Source of the DNA: Galbula dea
Lineage: Eukaryota; Chordata; Aves; Piciformes; Galbulidae
Assembly (NCBI GenBank): GCA_013399015.1
Contig: VWZX01004918.1
Coordinates: 763,369 to 827,368 of the forward strand
DNA length: 64,000 nucleotides
Reading direction: 5' to 3'
Made by a program: the position numbers and the translations under genes
The notes under the pieces: model-generated
What the model was told of the DNA's origin: nothing
Database searches by the model: none
Seen by the model: the letters and a program-made list of their open reading frames with translations, nothing else
Part shown: positions 60,143 through 64,000 of the stretch, piece after piece
Numbering within the stretch: the stretch's first letter is position 1
Layout of the letters: every line of letters starts with the position of its first letter

Positions 60143-62931
60143 GATAACTTTCTTGTGCCCATGCTGTAGCAATAAGTGGTTAAAAAAAAAGAATAACTGA
60201 GAGTTTTCTGTGGTCAGAAACACTGCTAGCTTAATAGGGATGGAGAAAATCATAGATCACTCTTGACTTGTCTTTCCAAATTTCTCTGAAGCAGCAAAAT
60301 GCCTTTTATTGTCATGACTTTCTCCCAGTTGCAAGATTCTTCAGGAACCTCCCTGAAGCCTCCTCTGCTTCAGAGCAAAATCTGTGATAACTGTGCAGAA
60401 ATTTCACTGGAATGAGGTCTGACCTTCTGAGACCTGCTCCAATGTAGTCTCTCTCTAGAGTGGAGACACTAAGGAATCGATCTGAAATCCGAAGATGTCT
60501 GCCAAGGATTTTTTTAAGGGTCATCAGTGCTAGATAAGCTTGGCAAAATGCTGGGATATAATTTCCCAGAGTCTCTTCCAAATCAGCATAGTGTTCAAAA
60601 GAAAGTTGAAAGTTTGAAGAGCATTCATGGTACTAAAATATATATATATATCTTATTAAAGCCAATGGAACTCTAGGGACTTCTTAAACATTTACCTGAG
60701 ATCTATATTTGAGGTCAGCAAAATATTGTGAAACATCACAGTTCTAAATATGAAGAATAGCAAAGAAATGGAGATATATGTTATATTTGAAAAAGAGTTG
60801 ACTGGATTGAAGTTTGTCAACATTGGCACCCACTGCCTTAAACTCTCTAATAAAAGTAGTGGGAAGGTTGTGTCATTTAAAACTCCCTCCTTGCACTGAT
60901 GTTGAGATGTCACTAAGGATGTCTTACCTCCTAAATAACCAGGAACATGCAAATGCTGGGAATAGTAGAAGGAGATAAAACTGGGAGGAGAGAAGAATCT
61001 AATTCTGCATGTTCTTTGGAATATACTCACTCACCTGTTTGTATAATGAATATGCATGAGCAATAAATGCCTCGAGATGCTCTGTGCACAGATAAATTAC
61101 CTGTGTTATAACAGCTATAACATTATAACAAGAATACAGTTGTGATTTAGTTACTCTGGGATTCAGTATGATAGAAACTGGTTCTTTTGCTACTGAGCTT
61201 TCATTTTACCTAGGATGTCATTAATCAGTCAGATGCTTCCCAGTGAACTAACTTAGGAGAGAGGTGTTAGGATAGGTTTTAAAGCATATTTGCAGTAGAA
61301 TGGTGGCAAAGAAAGTTTGGAATTATTGGTTTGAGTAAAGATGTATTAGATTGTTCTCACTAGCATGTTGGATGGTTGTTTGGGATGTTTCAGAACAGAG
61401 CTTTGAGGTGGCTCACTCTTAACCTTCATTCTAGAAGCAGAAGAGGAAATTACAGGTTTGACCATGGCATTTCAATGTGTGCTTGCCCTCTTTAATGTTC
61501 TGTTTACTTAAAGATGATGTAAACCTAATAATGAAACCAAGCTCATATGAAAGTCTGACTTGGAAAATTGCTACTTGATCATCTGAATCACAGCTTTAGT
61601 GTCAGGTTAGGAGCACAGCACATTTATTTAAAATAAACATTTAACCTCCCCAAATAACCATTGTTAATATGAGAAACATGTTAAAAGTGTAGTCTGCATT
61701 GCTACCAGATGCTTAACTGTTCCAGTGCAAATATTTTAAATTCCAAGAGAGATTATTATAAAACTCCACCTGTAGTGTAGCAGCCTAGATGAAGAGGATT
61801 GGTTGTGTGTGATACACCTACATCTTCTGCTCCAAGAACAGGTTGTTAGTAGGATTTATTCATCCAGATATGCAGCAATTAGTTTTCATAGCAACCACTT
61901 GACTTCTGTTCTAGAAATGGTCTCCTTTGGAGTTTCTGCTGTGAGATCTAGATATATAGATATGATGCCTAAAACTCTACTGACCTTTCCTTCTCCTGAT
62001 GACAGATTAAAGAGGGACAGTGAACAAATCAAGTGAAAGTGGGTTTGAGTTGTTGCCAGCTCTGGTTCAAAAATCCTTTTGGTTTAACAGCAAGTTAGTG
62101 CTTCCCCATTTTCCGAGCTATTTATTCAGGTTTTTGTATATGATATACTTTATTTTTTCTAAACTAGGGAAATATTTAGTATCTCCAAATAAAACATTGA
62201 CTTTTGTGTAAACAAAGAAATAAAATATGGTATCAAGGGGGTTTGATTTTCAGCTTTAAGTTAGTGGAAAATTCTGCAATTCAACATTTTGCCTGCTCAC
62301 TTTTTGGCAAACTTCAGCAAAACTTCTGCTCCTCTCCCTCTGTCTCTTAATTATATATATGCACTATTCTTCTGCACCAGGTTTTTAATAGCTGATTCTG
62401 TTACATTCTATTATACATATAAAATATGGATAATTTTAATTTATTCTAGTACAATGACCTTCCTTCAAGCAAACAGAGCTGGAGTGAGGATCAGACTTCT
62501 GTGTTTGAGAATACCAGAGTAAAAATGGCAGTGTTAAGATAAATGAATTTGTTATTCTCTTTTAAATCCTTCATATGTCTTGTGCTTAATGCCTAATGGA
62601 AAGTCAATTGAAAGATTCTTACTGACTTAGTTGTATTTGGATAAATGCCTAGAGACTTGGATGTACTTTCAGTGAGATTGATGGTAAAACTACCCTTGAT
62701 TTTAGTGTGTTGTAGTGGATTTAATTAATTTCCCCAGGAAAAGTTTAATAATCCTTTTAAAAAATAGTCCCAGAATAATGTTTCTTCTCATAATAATCTT
62801 TCAAATGTGGAATTCCTGATTATTATTATATGCATATGTGCAATGCAAAGATTTGGTAAGGCCAGTGATGGTTCATATATGCATGAAACTGCAATGAATT
62901 TAAAATTGAATTATTCACGTCCAGGAAAAGC

Positions 62932-63003
62932 TAAAAAAACCCTAAACCTCAAAACCAACCAGCCAACCAAGCAACAACAAAAAATAAAAACCACCAAACA
63001 GAA
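62932..63003. repeat. A/C-rich low-complexity tract
   Basis: About 70 bases of mostly A and C with CCAACCAGCCAACCAAG and ACAACAAC units. Same style as 41290-41410. Confidence 0.75.
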
Positions 63004-64000
63004 CTAGGTTTCTGACTTCTGCTATTTTAGAAGTGCTGAGCATGCACATCAGTGGCTAAAGTCAATGGAAGCTGAATATAATCAACACCTCTGAAAATCA
63101 GGCCATCACTGTATCACCTAGGTGTGCACCTCTGGACCCCTGGAAAGACTTGGGTTCACTCTGTTTATCAGAGTTTTAATAGTTAATGTTCTGCAACTTT
63201 GAGGCAAAAGAAAATTTTTTAAGGCTAATGTTATTTACTCCAGAATTCTGCTAATATTTAATGGTAGCCCCACATATATTAGACATCTGATGGAAAGAAT
63301 TGCATGTGGCCATGGCATTGTATGAATGTGGACTCTTAAGATCCCTCCTGATCTCACATATCTCAAGATGACCCTGTAAATTGGATTCATCTGTTGGCAG
63401 AACTGCTTAAGATCCACAACTTTGTCATTGAATTTCATAGCAATTCTTCCTGTGACTTCCCCATTGCAGGCTGTAGACAAATGGGACTTTTGATCCAGCA
63501 CCAGGAGAGAACATAGACATGGAACTTAATTTTCCTGAGGCCTAATTGAACTTTAAAAAAATGCTAAAAAGATTAAGAAAAGAAGGGGTTTGGGCTGAGT
63601 CATGTTATACCAATAACAAAACCTGTGTATTTTAAAGAACTGAAGAGGGCCAATTTGGAGAGGCAAGGAAAAGAGCAAGCAAATGTAATTACCATAAACT
63701 CAAAGAGGCTCATGACCTTTCATAGAGCAGCTCTTATTTTTTACAGTTACTTTTAAAGCTCTGAAGTAGTGTATGGATTATGTCCAGTCTTATTTTTGTG
63801 GATTCTTTCTCTTTTCTCTTTCCCTAGTTCCCTAAGTTGTTTTCTGCTGTGTCCACAAACAGAAATTCCATGTGCTGTGCAGATTCTGCAGTCCCAGAGT
63901 GCCCCAGTAAGTCCCAGTGAAAACAGGTGGCAGTGTCCAGGGGTCTCAGTGATTACTTACCTATTCTTTCCCATAAAATGGAGGATACCATATAGTAAAA

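Larger units (their letters stand above)
58711..64000 (+). other. NRXN1: NRXN1 intron downstream of the LNS6 exon (partial)
   Basis: The intron opens with a strong donor, GTAAGT. No further neurexin exon was recognised: the expected next peptide, beginning HQGKIG, was not found in any frame. The intron therefore runs off the end. It contains a G/T tract at 60078-60142, a TA run near 60637-60652 and an A/C tract at 62932-63003. Otherwise it is AT-rich unique sequence without CR1 copies. Confidence 0.8.

Noticed and set aside
1..64000. Search for a novel gene system, CRISPR array, operon or viral element
   Set aside because: The sequence is a bird neurexin locus, mostly intron. No cluster of unknown coding genes, no direct-repeat array with spacers and no LTR or viral gene was recognised by eye.

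Overview
This is vertebrate nuclear DNA, almost certainly from a bird. It carries two coding exons of neurexin-1 on the + strand and at least sixteen fragments of CR1, the LINE family that dominates bird genomes. Many CR1 fragments end in the typical tail of repeated ATTCTATGATTCT-like units. Nothing looks bacterial or viral, and no CRISPR array, operon or rRNA/tRNA gene was seen.

Layout. From 1 to about 5.6 kb there is non-coding sequence, by inference an intron of the long (alpha) NRXN1 transcript. It holds two CR1 fragments and several low-complexity tracts, ending in a striking 230-bp G/T-only tract at 5343-5570. From about 5.63 to 8.43 kb lies a CpG-rich region, the presumed beta-neurexin-1 promoter, 5' leader and first exon. 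The coding part of that exon is 7734-7986 and encodes a signal peptide and the beta-specific His-rich segment. It is preceded by a 31-codon upstream ORF. A 50.5-kb intron follows (7987-58528), made of AT-rich unique sequence with scattered CR1 pieces, microsatellites and A/C- or G/T-only tracts. At 58529-58710 is the first exon of the LNS6 (laminin-neurexin-sex hormone binding globulin) domain, which is shared by the alpha and beta forms. The rest, to 64000, is intron with no further exon that I could recognise.

How the parts work together. The beta promoter makes a short neurexin. Its own first exon splices, in phase 1, onto the LNS6 exon, and the split codon restores an alanine exactly as in mammalian beta-neurexin-1. 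The alpha transcript runs through the whole window, skips the beta first exon and uses only the LNS6 exon here. Only 435 coding bases are visible in 64 kb.

I found no convincing new system. The points most worth a second look are the bird-specific beta N-terminus and its upstream ORF, the G/T tract in front of the promoter CpG island, the recurring A/C-G/T tracts, an 84-bp tandem duplication, and an unexplained pair of long minus-strand open frames near 15 kb. Statements about mammalian neurexins and CR1 consensus are from memory, not from a search.
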